A DNA stretch of 43,562 bases from an uncultured Bacteroidota bacterium (GTDB lineage Bacteria; Bacteroidota; Bacteroidia; NS11-12g; UBA9320), in the NCBI GenBank assembly GCA_913054375.1, contig CAJXIQ010000004.1:1-43562 (forward strand). The letters run 5' to 3'. Both the position numbers and the translations under genes were made by a program. A model generated the notes under the pieces. The model was not told where the DNA came from, ran no database searches, and saw nothing but the letters and a program-made list of their open reading frames with translations. The first letter of the stretch is position 1. Each line of letters starts with the position of its first letter. This document shows, piece after piece, positions 1 to 10,359 of the stretch.

Positions 1-499
1 TCGTGCTGGTAGGGTCGTAAGCAATACTAGTAATAGCTAGGTTTTCTAAAAACTCATCTACAGCAGTCCATGAAGTAGGGGAGGCGTAGATATCATTGGC
101 AACCCACAGGCCGCCAGATACACTGCCGGCAAAGACTCGCTTGTTTGCAGCGTCATTTGGATCAAAAAGTACTGTACGTGTTCGACCCGACACATTGCTT
201 GGGCCTCTTTCTCTCCAAACTATTCCTGGGATAGAAGCTTTGCTTTTTGCATTTTGTCTTTCTTCTAGTTCTTTTGTAGCAAGCCACAAACGTTCACGAG
301 GTACGTAACCCAATGCGGGATCTTTAGTCATCTCAAAATTTTGGAGATTGGCTAAATCTGCTCGTGTTTTTTTGTCTAACTTATTTGAAATTATAGGCGA
401 TACAGTAGCATCTATTTTTTGCTGATTTGGTAGGAAGTACCGTAGTGTTAGCAAACAAAAAAAGGTAAAAAGTAAAGCTAGGTTATTTTTATTAATCAT
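1..499 (-). CDS. Truncated N-terminus of a secreted BNR/sortilin-like repeat protein (runs off the left edge)
   Basis: Reverse strand from ATG at 499 stays open to position 1: MINKNNLALLFTFFCLLTLRYFLPNQQ...IPGIVWRERGPSNVSGRTRTVLFDPNDAANKRVFAGSVSGGLWVANDIYASPTSWTAVDEFLENLAITSIAYDPTST. N-terminal hydrophobic segment, then 'RGPSNVSGRTR...VFAGSVSGGLW' typical of Bacteroidota BNR/sortilin-like secreted proteins. Missing from the ORF track because it is cut by the edge. Confidence 0.75.
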   Translation of the reverse strand, partial: MINKNNLALLFTFFCLLTLRYFLPNQQKIDATVSPIISNKLDKKTRADLANLQNFEMTKDPALGYVPRERLWLATKELEERQNAKSKASIPGIVWRERGPSNVSGRTRTVLFDPNDAANKRVFAGSVSGGLWVANDIYASPTSWTAVDEFLENLAITSIAYDPTST

Positions 500-562
500 T
501 AAGGGGGTAATTATATGTTTAACTATCGTTTTTCATGGTATTAATAATCAGATGCAAATGGA

Positions 563-3500
563 TTAATCCTTAATTAATTCAACTATGCCTGATATAGGTT
601 CCTGTACGTTTTTTCCCAGGTATAGAAGATAAAAATAGGTACCACTAGGGAGTATGTTTTTTTGCTTCATATGATTGCCTCTCCAGCATTCTTTTGGATT
701 CGGGGTACTGAAAACAAGCTCCCCCCAGCGGTTGTATATTTTCAAAAGATAATCCTTACACTCTAAGAAATCGCCATCCATACTAAAGCAATCATTTACA
801 CCATCTCCATTTGGTGTGAATACGTTGTATAGCTTAATTGTGGGAATTACTTTACTGTCTATATTGACCCCACGGTACGTCTGGTCTGAGCACAAGGTGT
901 TTTCATTGACAAATAAGCTTATGGTGTAATTTCCTGCTTCTTCATATTGGTATTTTGGATTGGCTTCTGAAGATGAATTTCCATCACCAAAGTCCCAACG
1001 GTAGGAAAACGCACCTTCTGATTGATTCGTTAAGGTCAACGTATTACTGCACCCTTCAAAGTCGGCTTCAAACGCTGCAATACTTTGGTCTAGTACCTCA
1101 ATTATACGCTCATAGGTTGAGACCATATTACAGGTTCCAGTATCAGTTACAGTGAGAGAAACAGTGTACTTTCCTGGTTCTAGGAATGTGTGCAAAGGGT
1201 TTAGTTCTGTCGCAGTGTTCCCATCACCAAAATCCCATAAAAATGACCTACCCAACACACTGGTGCTAGTAAACTGAACGCTGTGTGGTGCACATCCTAG
1301 GACAGGTGCAGCCACAAAATCTGAAATAACTGCTGACCGTATCTGTAAGTCTATTTTAAATGATACATTGGAACATCGTACACTTTTATTGTTTTCAAAT
1401 GCAGCTCCTGGCGTAGTCGGAAAATCACTAACTTCTTTTAGCTGACCGTCTGTGCTAGGGGGACAACTACCGCAGACACTTTGATACATGACTCCACGCT
1501 TGTCAAATCTACTCGTACCTCCATCTACATGATCGCCGGTAACATTCCCTCCAAAATAGGTTGCATACAGTAAGTCCTTTGCGTCTTTACCAAACACAAT
1601 CACATAAAAATCTTGATTATCCGTAGTGCTTTGCTCTGCATCATCACTTACGATTAATCCTTGAGTAGAGCCAGGTATAGTGGTAGGATCTGCCGGGTCT
1701 ACATTACTCCCCCAGCCAGAAAAATAAATGTGGCCGCAGACATCAACTAAAAAAGCACTCGGGGCTAAATTTGGTGTATTGATGGCGTTGCCAAATGTGG
1801 TAACAAAATCTTGGTTCTGTAGTAAGGTATCTATCCGAAATAGAAATTGCCCTCTATTGCTTTGACCATATACATCAGCTGTTTTTATGATGGAACCAGC
1901 GGTTTGCCCTGTTGCGTATATTCTACCTTCTGTATCTCTATCAATAAAATAGATTTGATCGTATTCCTCTGTTCCCCAGTAGGTTAGTTTTTTGAGCTGT
2001 TTTGTGTTTTTGTCCAATATGGCAATAACTCCATCTGTAGCGCCAATAAATACTGGTCCTATAGCTGTATCCGTAGCCGGCAAGTTATCGCTTGTTGTTC
2101 CGCCGCCAACATAGATATTGTCTTTTTGATCGAGTTTAATGCTGTAGAAAGCATCGCTGCCATTACCCCCTAAAAAGGTAGCCCAATTAAGTGTGTGAAT
2201 ATCGGGAGAAAGTTCAAATAGGTATCCATCGTATGCCGTCCCTTTTGTGCTTTGTATTGCGTTTACTGTCGGCAAATCTCCCGATAGGGATGTCGTAGCT
2301 ACAAAAATGTGGTTGTCGTCATCGGTGATAATATCTCCTCTGAAATCATCTGCGTACATGGAGCGTAAACTAGGATTTTGATTTAGTCCATCATTTAGAC
2401 TACCGCCTATGAAAGTACTTCCCAGTAGCGATGTACCATCACTACTTATTTTTGAGACAAAAATATCTGCACCTCCTCCATGAGTCGTATCATAACCAAG
2501 GCTGTCAACGGGGAAGTTTGCAGAAAAGGTGGTTCCTAAGATGATCAAATCATCATTTCGGTCTACTACTAAGCTGTGTGGGAATTCATTCTGAGCACCA
2601 CCTATGTATGTGGCCCAGAGTAATGCACTTCCAGCACTATCATATTTGGAGATAGTGACATCGCATAACAAGCCTGCGGGAGTGGTGCCAGCTCCACCGT
2701 TGTATTCTGTATCAAATGCGCCAGATGTGACTGGGTAAAACTGATTTAGGTTGGGGATCTCTTGAGCAATTCCTGCGGCATATAAACTTCCCTCACTATC
2801 AAAGGTTGCCGTAAAACCAAAGTTGTCTGCAAATGACCCTGAGTAGGTAGAAAAAATAAGTTTGGGGTCTATAATCAATGGGTATTCAGGATTGATAGCT
2901 CCCAATATTTCATATCCTATTACACTGTCAGTCAACGTATACCTAGCATTTACCTCAACTACAGCGTCGTCTATCTGCTGATAAACAAAAAGACGATCAT
3001 CTGTTATGCTACCACAGGTAGTTTCTATAATTACTTGACCGTTTTTTAGAGCAATACGATTGGCTCCTTCTACGGCTATTTGTATACTGGCTATCTTTTT
3101 TTTTGTAGGGTTGCTTATTCGCCATTGATACTTTAATCCTTGTTGCCCCAGAATTTCCAAGTTAACACCGGGATATATTTCTTGATAATTTACCTGAACA
3201 GACGGGTGCACCTTACTGGCCCAATTAGCAGGATTATTCCCAACGTAATAGTTGTAATAGCGTTCTAACGTGTTTTCTGCTTTTAGCTTTGGGGCATATT
3301 CCATTCCTAAAAACCGCATTCGAACACTATGCATCCCTAAAGATTCGTCGGTATGTTTTGTAGGATTATCGTGTTTCCACTGGCTCACTCTATCGTAATC
3401 TCTTGGGTTAGTAAGCAAGTAGTGTAGCGCATCACTTTCGAGGAATAGATTACCATATGGTATGGCTGCTTTGTATCGAATAGCAGGGTGCCACTGCCCT

Positions 3501-3640
3501 ACATTGGGCACAAACTCATAGCCAGACTTGGTTGTATCTTGTTGCTGAATTGGCCCATGTGCTATGCATAAAGTTGCAAAGCACATAACGTAGATTACCA
3601 AACCTTTTTTTAACATCTGATAGCAAAAATAAACGTACAA
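563..3640 (-). CDS. Secreted SBBP-repeat/PKD-domain protein with T9SS type B (gliding-motility-associated) C-terminal domain
   Basis: Two PKD motifs (FLWDFGDGNTATELNPLHTF; YRWDFGDGNSSSEANPKYQY) and C-terminal NVFTPNGDGVNDCFSMDG...LKIYNRWGELVFSTPNP...GTYFYLLYL. Start is probably the internal MLKKGLVIYVMCFATLCIAHG (signal peptide). Confidence 0.88.
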   Translation of the reverse strand: MYVYFCYQMLKKGLVIYVMCFATLCIAHGPIQQQDTTKSGYEFVPNVGQWHPAIRYKAAIPYGNLFLESDALHYLLTNPRDYDRVSQWKHDNPTKHTDESLGMHSVRMRFLGMEYAPKLKAENTLERYYNYYVGNNPANWASKVHPSVQVNYQEIYPGVNLEILGQQGLKYQWRISNPTKKKIASIQIAVEGANRIALKNGQVIIETTCGSITDDRLFVYQQIDDAVVEVNARYTLTDSVIGYEILGAINPEYPLIIDPKLIFSTYSGSFADNFGFTATFDSEGSLYAAGIAQEIPNLNQFYPVTSGAFDTEYNGGAGTTPAGLLCDVTISKYDSAGSALLWATYIGGAQNEFPHSLVVDRNDDLIILGTTFSANFPVDSLGYDTTHGGGADIFVSKISSDGTSLLGSTFIGGSLNDGLNQNPSLRSMYADDFRGDIITDDDNHIFVATTSLSGDLPTVNAIQSTKGTAYDGYLFELSPDIHTLNWATFLGGNGSDAFYSIKLDQKDNIYVGGGTTSDNLPATDTAIGPVFIGATDGVIAILDKNTKQLKKLTYWGTEEYDQIYFIDRDTEGRIYATGQTAGSIIKTADVYGQSNRGQFLFRIDTLLQNQDFVTTFGNAINTPNLAPSAFLVDVCGHIYFSGWGSNVDPADPTTIPGSTQGLIVSDDAEQSTTDNQDFYVIVFGKDAKDLLYATYFGGNVTGDHVDGGTSRFDKRGVMYQSVCGSCPPSTDGQLKEVSDFPTTPGAAFENNKSVRCSNVSFKIDLQIRSAVISDFVAAPVLGCAPHSVQFTSTSVLGRSFLWDFGDGNTATELNPLHTFLEPGKYTVSLTVTDTGTCNMVSTYERIIEVLDQSIAAFEADFEGCSNTLTLTNQSEGAFSYRWDFGDGNSSSEANPKYQYEEAGNYTISLFVNENTLCSDQTYRGVNIDSKVIPTIKLYNVFTPNGDGVNDCFSMDGDFLECKDYLLKIYNRWGELVFSTPNPKECWRGNHMKQKNILPSGTYFYLLYLGKNVQEPISGIVELIKD

Positions 3641-3744
3641 GTGCAGACTAGACCACTCAGACCAATAATAAGTTGCTCCATTTTGCAGTAAATAACAGTA
3701 ATCTGACTCTCCTAAAAATTATATTTGCAGTCATTTTAAAACTA

Positions 3745-5451
3745 ATGGAGTTAAACGAGCAACAAATTCAACGAAGACAAGCCCTTGATAAACTAAGAGC
3801 TATGGGGGTAAATCCTTATCCAGCAGACGTATATGCTAAGGATTTTTCGAGTGTTGAAATAAGTAAACAGTTTGACGATAACCCCGAGAAATTTGAAAAC
3901 ATTTCATTTGCGGGCCGCATGATGCGTCGCCGTATTATGGGTAAAGCAAGTTTTGCCGAAATACAAGACGAGCAAGGAAGTATACAAGCCTACTTCAATA
4001 GAGATGAGTTGTGTCCAAGTGATGATAAATCAATGTACAACGAAGTATTTAAAAAAATTCTCGACATTGGTGATATCATTGGTGTGAAAGGGAATGTATT
4101 TCGAACACAGACCGGTGAGCTTTCTATCAATGTAAAAGAGCTAACCGTTCTTAGCAAATCACTTAATCCGCTTCCAATGCCAAAAGAGGTAGATGGTAAA
4201 GTGTACGATGCATTTACCGACCCTGAGCAACGATACCGAAAACGCTATGTAGATTTAATTGTAAACCCACAAGTACGCGAGACATTTGTGAAACGTACTA
4301 GGGCCGTAGCGAGTATGCGTAATTTCTTGAATACCAAAGGGTATATGGAAGTAGAGACGCCTATTTTACAGGCTATACCTGGTGGTGCAGCGGCACGTCC
4401 GTTTATTACTCACCACAATGCATTAGATATTCCACTTTACCTTAGAATAGCCAATGAGCTTTATCTAAAACGGCTTATAGTAGGCGGTTTTGAGGGTGTG
4501 TACGAGTTTGCTAAAGACTTCAGAAATGAAGGGATGGACCGCACACACAATCCAGAATTCACCCAGATGGAGCTGTATGTAGCGTATAAAGACTACATGT
4601 GGATGATGGATATGACGGAGAAGATGCTTCGCCAAATTGCTGTAGATGTCAATCATACTTCTGAGGTCGTTTTTGGAGACAATACTATTGATTTTGGTAA
4701 ACCATTCGAAAGACTCACTATTTTTGGGGCTATAGAGAAATACACAGGTATAGACTGTAGCACTATGAGTGAAGATGAGCTGCGTAAAACGGCCAAAGAA
4801 CTAGGGGCAGACGTAGACGAGAATATGGGCAGTGGTAAACTAATTGATGAGATATTTGGCGAGAAAGTGGAGCACTTACTTATCCAGCCTACCTTCATTA
4901 TGGATTACCCAATTAGCATGTCTCCGCTCACCAAAAAGCATAGAGATAACCCAGAGCTTACAGAACGTTTCGAGTTGATTATCAACGGAAAAGAGATAGC
5001 TAACTGCTATAGTGAGTTGAATGATCCCATAGATCAGCGTGAGCGATTTGAGGAACAAGTAAAACTCATGGAGCGCGGTGACGATGAGGCTATGTTTATA
5101 GATGAAGATTTTCTTACTGCACTAGAATATGGCATGCCACCTACAGCGGGTATTGGTATTGGTATAGATAGGCTAGTAATGCTTCTTACTAATAATACTA
5201 GTATACAGGAAGTGCTCTTCTTTCCACAGATGCGTCCTGAGAAAAAGGTAAAAGTAGTAGAACTCACAGAGAACGAAAAAGCTGTACAAGATGTACTAGA
5301 ACAAAATGATGGTACATTGGAAATAAGCGACTTAAAAACACGCATAGAATTAAGTGGTAAACAGTGGGACAAAGCGCTAAAAGGGCTTGCAAAGCACGAC
5401 ATTACTCAAGTAGCTAAAGTAGACGGTATTGTAACGGTTAGCTTAAAGTAA
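3745..5451 (+). CDS. lysS: Lysine--tRNA ligase (class II)
   Basis: Class II LysRS motifs ([47 protein letters not shown]). ORF track starts at 3673, but ATG 3745 ([26 protein letters not shown]) follows TATATTTG at 3720-3727. Confidence 0.97.
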   Translation: MELNEQQIQRRQALDKLRAMGVNPYPADVYAKDFSSVEISKQFDDNPEKFENISFAGRMMRRRIMGKASFAEIQDEQGSIQAYFNRDELCPSDDKSMYNEVFKKILDIGDIIGVKGNVFRTQTGELSINVKELTVLSKSLNPLPMPKEVDGKVYDAFTDPEQRYRKRYVDLIVNPQVRETFVKRTRAVASMRNFLNTKGYMEVETPILQAIPGGAAARPFITHHNALDIPLYLRIANELYLKRLIVGGFEGVYEFAKDFRNEGMDRTHNPEFTQMELYVAYKDYMWMMDMTEKMLRQIAVDVNHTSEVVFGDNTIDFGKPFERLTIFGAIEKYTGIDCSTMSEDELRKTAKELGADVDENMGSGKLIDEIFGEKVEHLLIQPTFIMDYPISMSPLTKKHRDNPELTERFELIINGKEIANCYSELNDPIDQRERFEEQVKLMERGDDEAMFIDEDFLTALEYGMPPTAGIGIGIDRLVMLLTNNTSIQEVLFFPQMRPEKKVKVVELTENEKAVQDVLEQNDGTLEISDLKTRIELSGKQWDKALKGLAKHDITQVAKVDGIVTVSLK

Positions 5452-5510
5452 TCAGCACTATTCGACCTTCTTAGTCTTCCGTAGAGTGTTTACGCACGTA
5501 TGCTGCGATT

Positions 5511-5843
5511 TTATTTCACATCTACTACTGTGATCTCTACTCGTTTTATCTGCGTACTAGATTCAAATAAAAAGTGTGCGGTATCGTTCTGAAATAGTTG
5601 TTTGTCTATTTGGATAATGATGGGGTCTTGTACCAGATTAAAATCGGTGTATCTGTCTATTCTTATAGAAACTGTGTTGGCTGGAGTAGACGATACGTTG
5701 GTTATCGTACCAATCATCAGATCAGCATTGCCATGGTTTTTGCTTGTAGTGTAGTCAAAAGCAAAATCATATGCTCGCAAGTCTTCTTTCTGGCAAGAGG
5801 CAAATAGAAAGACCAGTAAAAAACTGGGCAAAAAGGATTTCAT
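5511..5843 (-). CDS. Small putative lipoprotein
   Basis: MKSFLPSFLLVFLFASCQKED: signal peptide with lipobox-like Cys; no family recognised. Confidence 0.65.
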   Translation of the reverse strand: MKSFLPSFLLVFLFASCQKEDLRAYDFAFDYTTSKNHGNADLMIGTITNVSSTPANTVSIRIDRYTDFNLVQDPIIIQIDKQLFQNDTAHFLFESSTQIKRVEITVVDVK

Positions 5844-5955
5844 AGTCTAGGTATTACAATAAGAGTGCCCTAGTTCCCTATTTTACAAAAAAGCATGTTA
5901 GAACGTTATGCGATAGCTGCCCATGGGCAGTAAGCAAATGAATAATAATTGAGTC

Positions 5956-7158
5956 TTAACCGATGTCTTGAGATATGTGAGAAGTAGAGCCCATCATTGA
6001 TTCACAGTATACTTTAGCTTTCGTTTTATTTGTTGTTAGTGCATCCTCGGTATGTAACAAATTACTTAGCAGATCGATCCATTTTTCAGCAGACTCTATC
6101 TTATGAGCAAAACCTGCTTCTACAAAGTTTTGCGCTTCCGGAAATTTTTGGGTTCGAGGTCCAAAGAATAAGTGGCATCCCCAAACTGCAGGTTCTAATA
6201 TATTGTGCAGAGCTCCACTAAATCCTCCGCCTACAAGTGCAAAGTCTGCATAACGGTATAAACCTGATAGCATACCTATAGTGTTGACTATCAACACATC
6301 GTCTGCCAATGAGAAATCTTGTTCGGTATATTTCTTAGGAGAATATGGTTTTAGCTGTGCAACTATTTTGTCGCTACGTTTTATATCGTGAGGTACAATG
6401 AGTATGGCAAGATTTTGTGGTTTATCTTGCAAAAGTTGATGTATGAGCTCTTCTTCTTCTTCCCAAGATGAGCCAACTACTAGAAGTTTCCGAGAGCCTA
6501 TAAAATCTGCGATGTCTGGATACTCTGGGGCTGAATTCACTATCTCAGCAACACGATCATATCGGGTATCTCCGCTAAACTCTGCTGCAACGGTATGCGT
6601 GTTTAGTATTTTCGCACTTGCCTCATCAGAGGTATATATTTTTTTGAAGTTCTTGATTAGTCTCAAGTAAGGTTTGCCACTTGTGGTTAGTATAAAATGA
6701 TCTCCTTGAAATCTACCGTTTATGAGGTAGAAGTCAATACCCCGTTTCTGACCTTCATGTATAAAGTTGAACCAAAAGTCATAGCGAATAAAAATGGCTT
6801 TTTGTGGAGCGTAGTCTTTATAAAACTGCTTCACGAGTGATAGCTGATCTATCGGCAAGTACATTATACTGCTGGAGTGTGGTCCTTTTATGGCTTGTGT
6901 GTATCCACTTGGACTGAAAAAGGTAATGAGAATATCATCTAACAAATTACTTTTAAGCAGTTCACTAATAATGGGAATGGCCATCTCATATTCACCAAGA
7001 GATGCGCAGTGTATCCAGTACTTTTTCTTGGCTATGGGCACTTTTTGGCTGTTTTTCCTTTCTTGATTAAAGGTCTTAGCCTTTTTAACAAAGAGACCTG
7101 CTACAGGTAGCAATAGTCTGGCTATGTAAGTTATTATTATGTAGAGTATCCGAAACAA
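5956..7158 (-). CDS. waaA: 3-deoxy-D-manno-octulosonic acid (Kdo) transferase
   Basis: N-terminal membrane anchor, IHCASLGEYEMAIPII, LLVVGSSWEEEEELIHQ, ALVGGGFSGALHNILEPAVWGCHLFFGPRTQKFPEA, typical of KdtA/WaaA. Confidence 0.9.
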   Translation of the reverse strand: MFRILYIIITYIARLLLPVAGLFVKKAKTFNQERKNSQKVPIAKKKYWIHCASLGEYEMAIPIISELLKSNLLDDILITFFSPSGYTQAIKGPHSSSIMYLPIDQLSLVKQFYKDYAPQKAIFIRYDFWFNFIHEGQKRGIDFYLINGRFQGDHFILTTSGKPYLRLIKNFKKIYTSDEASAKILNTHTVAAEFSGDTRYDRVAEIVNSAPEYPDIADFIGSRKLLVVGSSWEEEEELIHQLLQDKPQNLAILIVPHDIKRSDKIVAQLKPYSPKKYTEQDFSLADDVLIVNTIGMLSGLYRYADFALVGGGFSGALHNILEPAVWGCHLFFGPRTQKFPEAQNFVEAGFAHKIESAEKWIDLLSNLLHTEDALTTNKTKAKVYCESMMGSTSHISQDIG

Positions 7159-7162
7159 AGCT

Positions 7163-7918
7163 TTAGTCTATAAAAAATTCTTCATCCTCTGATTTTTTGG
7201 TAAACACAGGTACTACCAGTCCCATTTTGAAAGCGATTGTTGAGTCAAACCGCTTTTGTAGCCCTGATTTATTTGCATTGTAGTCCCATGTTCTACGACC
7301 TTGCGTAAATCCTTGATTGAATTCTATCCCAACTCTAAAGTGGTACTTATTTTTTTCTGTAAGGTATTGGTATCCAACATATTGCTTTGTAGAAAATCCG
7401 TAAGTTAGTTGATCGTAACCCTCTTCGTATCCATTGTTTACTTGCGGTATAGTTACTTGAGACGATACAATATCTATGCGATGTTGCATTATGCCTGCAC
7501 CTACAGAAAGGAGTAAGCCAGTGTTAGGCTCATGTTTTGGTAGGTTAATCAGGTACCCAATATTCCCCGTCGCGTAGTTCCCTTTCATGTTGAGTTGTAT
7601 TACTGCAAAATCTCCATTTTCGTCTATTATAGTACCACTTGGACCACCTATATTACTAAAGATACCAAGGTCTTTTACATTGTCGCCAAAGAACCAATCA
7701 TAATCTAACGCTAGTATGATGTTGTTTTTGAACTTATAATCTACTCCTAGACCAATGGAAGCAAAATTTTGGAAACGATTTTTTAGGTCTCCACCTGCTA
7801 CGTTGTATGCCACATGTGGTACAAATAGAAATCCTTGGTTGGTTTTCATATCTGACTGTGCTAGAGCCTGTATCTGAGAGGAGAATATTAGCACTACGAG
7901 ATAAATCCACTTTTTCAT
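7163..7918 (-). CDS. Outer-membrane beta-barrel-like hypothetical protein
   Basis: Signal peptide MKKWIYLVVLIFSSQIQALAQS, alternating aromatic/glycine strand pattern. ORF track start (7927) is TTG; ATG at 7918 is more likely. Confidence 0.6.
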   Translation of the reverse strand: MKKWIYLVVLIFSSQIQALAQSDMKTNQGFLFVPHVAYNVAGGDLKNRFQNFASIGLGVDYKFKNNIILALDYDWFFGDNVKDLGIFSNIGGPSGTIIDENGDFAVIQLNMKGNYATGNIGYLINLPKHEPNTGLLLSVGAGIMQHRIDIVSSQVTIPQVNNGYEEGYDQLTYGFSTKQYVGYQYLTEKNKYHFRVGIEFNQGFTQGRRTWDYNANKSGLQKRFDSTIAFKMGLVVPVFTKKSEDEEFFID

Positions 7919-8045
7919 CAATCGCAAATTAACACCATAAATGTGGAATGACTGTACAATTTTAGCTGTGTCCGAATGGCTTTACCAAAAAAGGCAATGC
8001 CTAAACAAATCATTGAATATCTTTGCATCTATAAGGATTAAAGCA

Positions 8046-9362
8046 ATGAAAATAACAGTAGTAGGTACGGGGTATGTAGGACTAGTAACAGGAACTTGCC
8101 TGGCTGAGGTAGGAACTGACGTGACGTGTGTAGACATAGACGCCAAGAAGATATCTGGTTTGAAAGAGGGAATAATGCCCATATACGAGCCAGGATTAGA
8201 TACTATGGTCGCTAGAAATTATAAGAAAGGGAAACTTCATTTTAGTACTGACCTTTCTTCAAGTATTTCAGGTGCAGATGTTGCCTTTATTGCTGTAGGA
8301 ACTCCTCCAGGAGAGGATGGTAGTGCAGATTTACAGTATGTTTTGAAAGTAGCTTCACAAATAGGGGAACACATGAATAGCTATGGAGTGGTAGTGACGA
8401 AGAGCACCGTTCCAGTGGGGACCGCTGAGAAAGTACGTAGTGCTGTACAAACAGAGTTAGATAAGAGAGGCGTGGATCTAGCCTTTGATATAGCGAGCAA
8501 TCCAGAATTTTTAAAAGAAGGAGCAGCTATAGATGATTTTATGAAACCGGATAGAATCGTAGTGGGTGTAGATACGGAGAAAGCTCAGGAGACAATGGGT
8601 AAGTTGTATAAACCATTCATCATGAATGGACACCCTCTTATATTTATGGATATTCCAAGTGCAGAGATGACCAAGTATGCTGCAAACGCAATGTTGGCTA
8701 CTCGTATCAGTTTTATGAATGATATTGCTAATCTGTGTGAAATAATGGGTGCAGACGTAAATGCTGTAAGACGAGGCATTGGCAGTGATCCCCGCATTGG
8801 CTCACGTTTCATATATGCTGGTATAGGTTACGGGGGTAGCTGTTTCCCTAAAGATGTAAAAGCATTGATAAAAACGGCTAGAGATAATACGTACACCATG
8901 CGTATCCTCGAAGCAGTGGAGGAAGTGAATGATGCACAAAAATCTGTTTTATTCAATAAGATAACCAATCATTTAGGTTTGGATCTTCATGGTAAGACCT
9001 TTGCTATGTGGGGGTTGTCTTTTAAACCAAATACCGATGATATGAGAGAAGCTCCATCACTGGTATTGATAGACAAGATAGTAGCAGCAGGGGGTAAAGT
9101 TATAGCCTACGATCCGGTGAGCATGCCAGAAACAAAGCACCTGATTGGCGATAAAATTGATTATGTAGAAGATCCGTATGACGCCGTGGACAAAGCAGAT
9201 GCACTATTACTGGTAACAGAATGGTCAGAATTTAAATTGCCAGATTGGGATGTAGTGTCTCAGAAGATGAATAGGAAGTTGGTCTTTGACGGCAGAAATG
9301 TATACGATAGAATAGAGATGGGAGAATTAGGCTACAGCTATTTTTGCATAGGTTCTAAATAA
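8046..9362 (+). CDS. ugd: UDP-glucose 6-dehydrogenase
   Basis: MKITVVGTGYVGLVTGTCLAEVGTDVTCVDID; catalytic GIGYGGSCFPKDVKAL; GLSFKPNTDDMREAPS. ATG 8046 lies downstream of TATCTTTG (8018-8025). Confidence 0.95.
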   Translation: MKITVVGTGYVGLVTGTCLAEVGTDVTCVDIDAKKISGLKEGIMPIYEPGLDTMVARNYKKGKLHFSTDLSSSISGADVAFIAVGTPPGEDGSADLQYVLKVASQIGEHMNSYGVVVTKSTVPVGTAEKVRSAVQTELDKRGVDLAFDIASNPEFLKEGAAIDDFMKPDRIVVGVDTEKAQETMGKLYKPFIMNGHPLIFMDIPSAEMTKYAANAMLATRISFMNDIANLCEIMGADVNAVRRGIGSDPRIGSRFIYAGIGYGGSCFPKDVKALIKTARDNTYTMRILEAVEEVNDAQKSVLFNKITNHLGLDLHGKTFAMWGLSFKPNTDDMREAPSLVLIDKIVAAGGKVIAYDPVSMPETKHLIGDKIDYVEDPYDAVDKADALLLVTEWSEFKLPDWDVVSQKMNRKLVFDGRNVYDRIEMGELGYSYFCIGSK

Positions 9363-9379
9363 TATAAAACAGAGAAGAA

Positions 9380-10354
9380 ATGAAAAGAATATTAATTACA
9401 GGTGGAGCAGGATTTTTGGGTTCGCACTTGTGCGATCGATTTATAAAAGAAGGCTACGAGGTGATTGCCATGGATAATCTTATCACAGGAGATATGAAAA
9501 ATATAGAGCATCTAATGCCTCTTGAGCATTTTCATTTTTATCATCATGACGTTTCTAAGTATATCCATGTTCCTGGAGAGTTAGATTATATCCTTCATTT
9601 TGCCTCGCCTGCTAGTCCTATAGACTATCTCAAGATACCTATACCAACTCTTAAAGTAGGGAGCCTTGGTACCCATAATTGCCTTGGGCTGGCACTAGCA
9701 AAAGGAGCGCGGATGTTAATTGCATCTACTTCAGAAGTATATGGAGATCCGGTAGTGCACCCTCAAAATGAGGATTACTGGGGGAATGTAAATCCTGTTG
9801 GTCCGCGTGGAGTGTATGACGAGGCTAAACGATTTCAAGAGGCAATGACTATGGCGTATCACACTTTTCACGGTGTGGAGACTAGAATAGTACGTATTTT
9901 TAATACCTATGGACCAAGAATGCGACTTAATGATGGACGAGCTCTGCCGGCCTTTATCGGTCAAGCTCTACGTGGAGAGGATATTACGATATTCGGTGAT
10001 GGCAGTCAAACACGAAGCTTTTGTTATGTAGCAGATCTAGTAGAGGGCATCTATCGCTTGCTGCAGAGTGACTATGCTCAGCCAGTAAACATTGGGAATC
10101 CGGATGAGATTAGTATCTTAGACTTTGCAAAAGAGATCATCTCACTCACAGGTACAAACCAGAAAATAGTCTTTCAAGACTTGCCAAAGGACGATCCAAA
10201 ACAACGTAAGCCCGATATATCAAGAGCTATAGACATATTGAAATGGGAGCCTACTATAAGTAGAGAGGAAGGGTTGAAAATAACGTACGATTATTTTAAA
10301 AATTTACCGGAAGAGCATCTTTATAAATACGCACATCCAAAAGAATTCAATTAA
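9380..10354 (+). CDS. UDP-glucuronate decarboxylase (UDP-xylose synthase), SDR family
   Basis: [28 protein letters not shown]; [37 protein letters not shown]; [16 protein letters not shown]...FCYVxDLVEG: UXS signature. Confidence 0.9.
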   Translation: MKRILITGGAGFLGSHLCDRFIKEGYEVIAMDNLITGDMKNIEHLMPLEHFHFYHHDVSKYIHVPGELDYILHFASPASPIDYLKIPIPTLKVGSLGTHNCLGLALAKGARMLIASTSEVYGDPVVHPQNEDYWGNVNPVGPRGVYDEAKRFQEAMTMAYHTFHGVETRIVRIFNTYGPRMRLNDGRALPAFIGQALRGEDITIFGDGSQTRSFCYVADLVEGIYRLLQSDYAQPVNIGNPDEISILDFAKEIISLTGTNQKIVFQDLPKDDPKQRKPDISRAIDILKWEPTISREEGLKITYDYFKNLPEEHLYKYAHPKEFN

Positions 10355-10359
10355 ATAGC

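Noticed and set aside
96-308. 70-aa + strand ORF at the left edge
   Set aside because: Lies antisense inside the truncated BNR-like gene; no family signal.
4653-5402. Reverse-strand ORFs inside lysS
   Set aside because: Serine-rich, low-complexity shadow ORFs typical of antisense frames of a conserved gene.
5285-5451. C-terminal extension of LysS as a novel fused domain
   Set aside because: Long LysS proteins with a C-terminal extension are, to my knowledge, common in Bacteroidota, so I do not treat it as new.
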